A stretch of DNA of 6,969 nucleotides from Bdellovibrio sp. ZAP7 (GTDB lineage Bacteria; Bacteroidota; Bacteroidia; Flavobacteriales; Flavobacteriaceae): NCBI GenBank assembly GCA_943324165.2, contig CALPKO020000069.1:1-6969 (forward strand), in the 5' to 3' direction. Under the pieces are notes generated by a model. It made no database searches and had not been told where the DNA came from. It saw only the letters and a list, made by a program, of their open reading frames with translations. Positions 6,437-6,969 of the stretch are shown piece by piece. Made by a program: the position numbers and the translations under genes. Numbering within the stretch: the first letter of the stretch is position 1; each line of letters begins with the position of its first letter.

Positions 6437-6901
6437 ATGACAGATCAAATTAATAATATTTTTTCTATATTTTTTAAATGTAAAGTTAAGTATATAGTGA
6501 TAGGTCTTTTTGCTGTCAATCTTTACGGATATACTAGAAACACCGGAGATTTAGATATTTATATTGACGATAGTATTCAAAATCGAAAAAATTTAAGAGA
6601 AGCTTTTATTGAAATTGGAATTGGAGATTTTGAAGCACTTGAAACAATGCAATTTGTTGCTGGTTGGACAGAATTTAATTTAGATTATGGAATGCGTTTA
6701 GATTTAATGACAAATATTAAAGGATTAGAAGATAAACCTTTTGATGAGTTATTAAATGTTGCAACCATTGTATTTTTAAACGAAATCCCCGTTTATTTTA
6801 TTGATTTTAAAAATCTTATAATTTCTAAAAAAGCTGCCAATAGATTAAAAGACATTTTAGATATTGAAGAACTCAATAAATTAAATGATGAAAATCAATA
6901 A
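6437..6901 (+). CDS. Minimal nucleotidyltransferase (DUF6036/AbiEii-like), possible toxin-antitoxin component
   Basis: A 154-residue protein with the core of the nucleotidyltransferase fold. KYIVIGLFAVNLYGYTRNTG (18-37) leads into DLDIYID (38-44), giving the metal-binding pair Asp38 and Asp40. A third acidic strand is RLDLMT (87-92), with Asp89. The C-terminal KKAANRLKDILDIEEL (131-146) matches the K-x-x-x-R-x-KD-x-x-D helix typical of DUF6036-type and minimal nucleotidyltransferases. Members of this broad group include AbiEii toxins and MNT proteins that transfer nucleotides to tRNA or to partner proteins. Usually the first loop is G-G or G-S; here it is G23-L24, a change in the nucleotide-binding loop that could weaken activity. 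It is AT-richer than the YfhO gene. It directly abuts the small upstream gene and lies 6 bases before a glycosyltransferase gene. Fold confident; biological role and activity inferred. Confidence 0.8.
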   Translation: MTDQINNIFSIFFKCKVKYIVIGLFAVNLYGYTRNTGDLDIYIDDSIQNRKNLREAFIEIGIGDFEALETMQFVAGWTEFNLDYGMRLDLMTNIKGLEDKPFDELLNVATIVFLNEIPVYFIDFKNLIISKKAANRLKDILDIEELNKLNDENQ

Positions 6902-6907
6902 TTTTCA

Positions 6908-6969
6908 ATGAATCAATTTTCAAAAAAAGTCTTAATCATCACCTATTATTGGCCTCCAGCTGGAGGACC
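6908..6969 (+). CDS. Glycosyltransferase, family 4-like (5' end only)
   Basis: Partial gene that runs off the right edge; 20 complete codons plus two bases are visible. MNQFSKKVLIITYYWPPAGG shows a first beta strand (VLIITYYW) followed by PPAGG, which is the characteristic N-terminal start of GT4-type (GT-B fold) glycosyltransferases in Bacteroidota, where the glycine-rich loop precedes the first helix. These enzymes are cytoplasmic or membrane-associated and transfer a sugar from a nucleotide sugar to a growing glycan. The start at ATG 6908 is only 6 bases after the nucleotidyltransferase stop, so the gene depends on transcription coming through that cassette, and probably from the YfhO operon as well. 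Acceptor and donor cannot be told from this fragment. Confidence 0.8.
   Translation, partial: MNQFSKKVLIITYYWPPAGG

Noticed and set aside
1..6969. CRISPR arrays, tRNA or rRNA genes, transposases or long repeats
   Set aside because: Reading both strands showed no regularly spaced repeats, no cloverleaf or rRNA-like segment and no transposase motifs; the cassette at 6219-6901 has no flanking direct repeats that I could see.

Overview
The window looks like chromosomal DNA from a member of the Bacteroidota, most likely a Flavobacterium-like flavobacterium. The evidence is AT-rich DNA, few Shine-Dalgarno sequences before the starts, several exact matches to the Bacteroidota -7 promoter element TAnnTTTG, a transketolase split into two genes, and protein types that I associate with flavobacteria (a YghO/GNAT-like protein, a DUF4834-like protein and a YfhO-family membrane protein). 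I cannot name a species from this.

Layout, left to right. (1) Positions 1-1140, plus strand: the last 28 codons of the transketolase N-terminal subunit, the complete C-terminal subunit, and a strong hairpin terminator that probably works in both directions. (2) Positions 1178-3267, minus strand: a two-gene operon. An outer-membrane beta-barrel protein with a signal peptide and a very lysine-rich tail comes first, followed after 5 bases by a GNAT-fold protein. (3) Positions 3268-3392: a divergent promoter region with one good -7 element on each strand. (4) Positions 3393-6218, plus strand: a small single-pass membrane protein (DUF4834-like) and a large multi-pass YfhO-family protein. (5) Positions 6219-6901, plus strand: a compact two-gene cassette. 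It has a 54-residue helical protein whose stop codon directly abuts the start of a 154-residue minimal nucleotidyltransferase. It carries its own -7 element and a perfect dyad over its start codon. (6) From position 6908 to the edge: the first 20 codons of a family-4-type glycosyltransferase.

How the parts fit together. The transketolase subunits form one enzyme of the non-oxidative pentose phosphate pathway. The YfhO protein and the glycosyltransferase suggest a cell-surface glycan locus. The small-protein/nucleotidyltransferase pair sits between them. It is lower in G+C (about 27% by hand count over 6481-6840, against about 34% over 5221-5580 in the YfhO gene) and has the organisation of a toxin-antitoxin or MNT-like cassette. 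This pair is the best candidate in the window for a poorly described system, but its function is inferred from organisation and motifs only.
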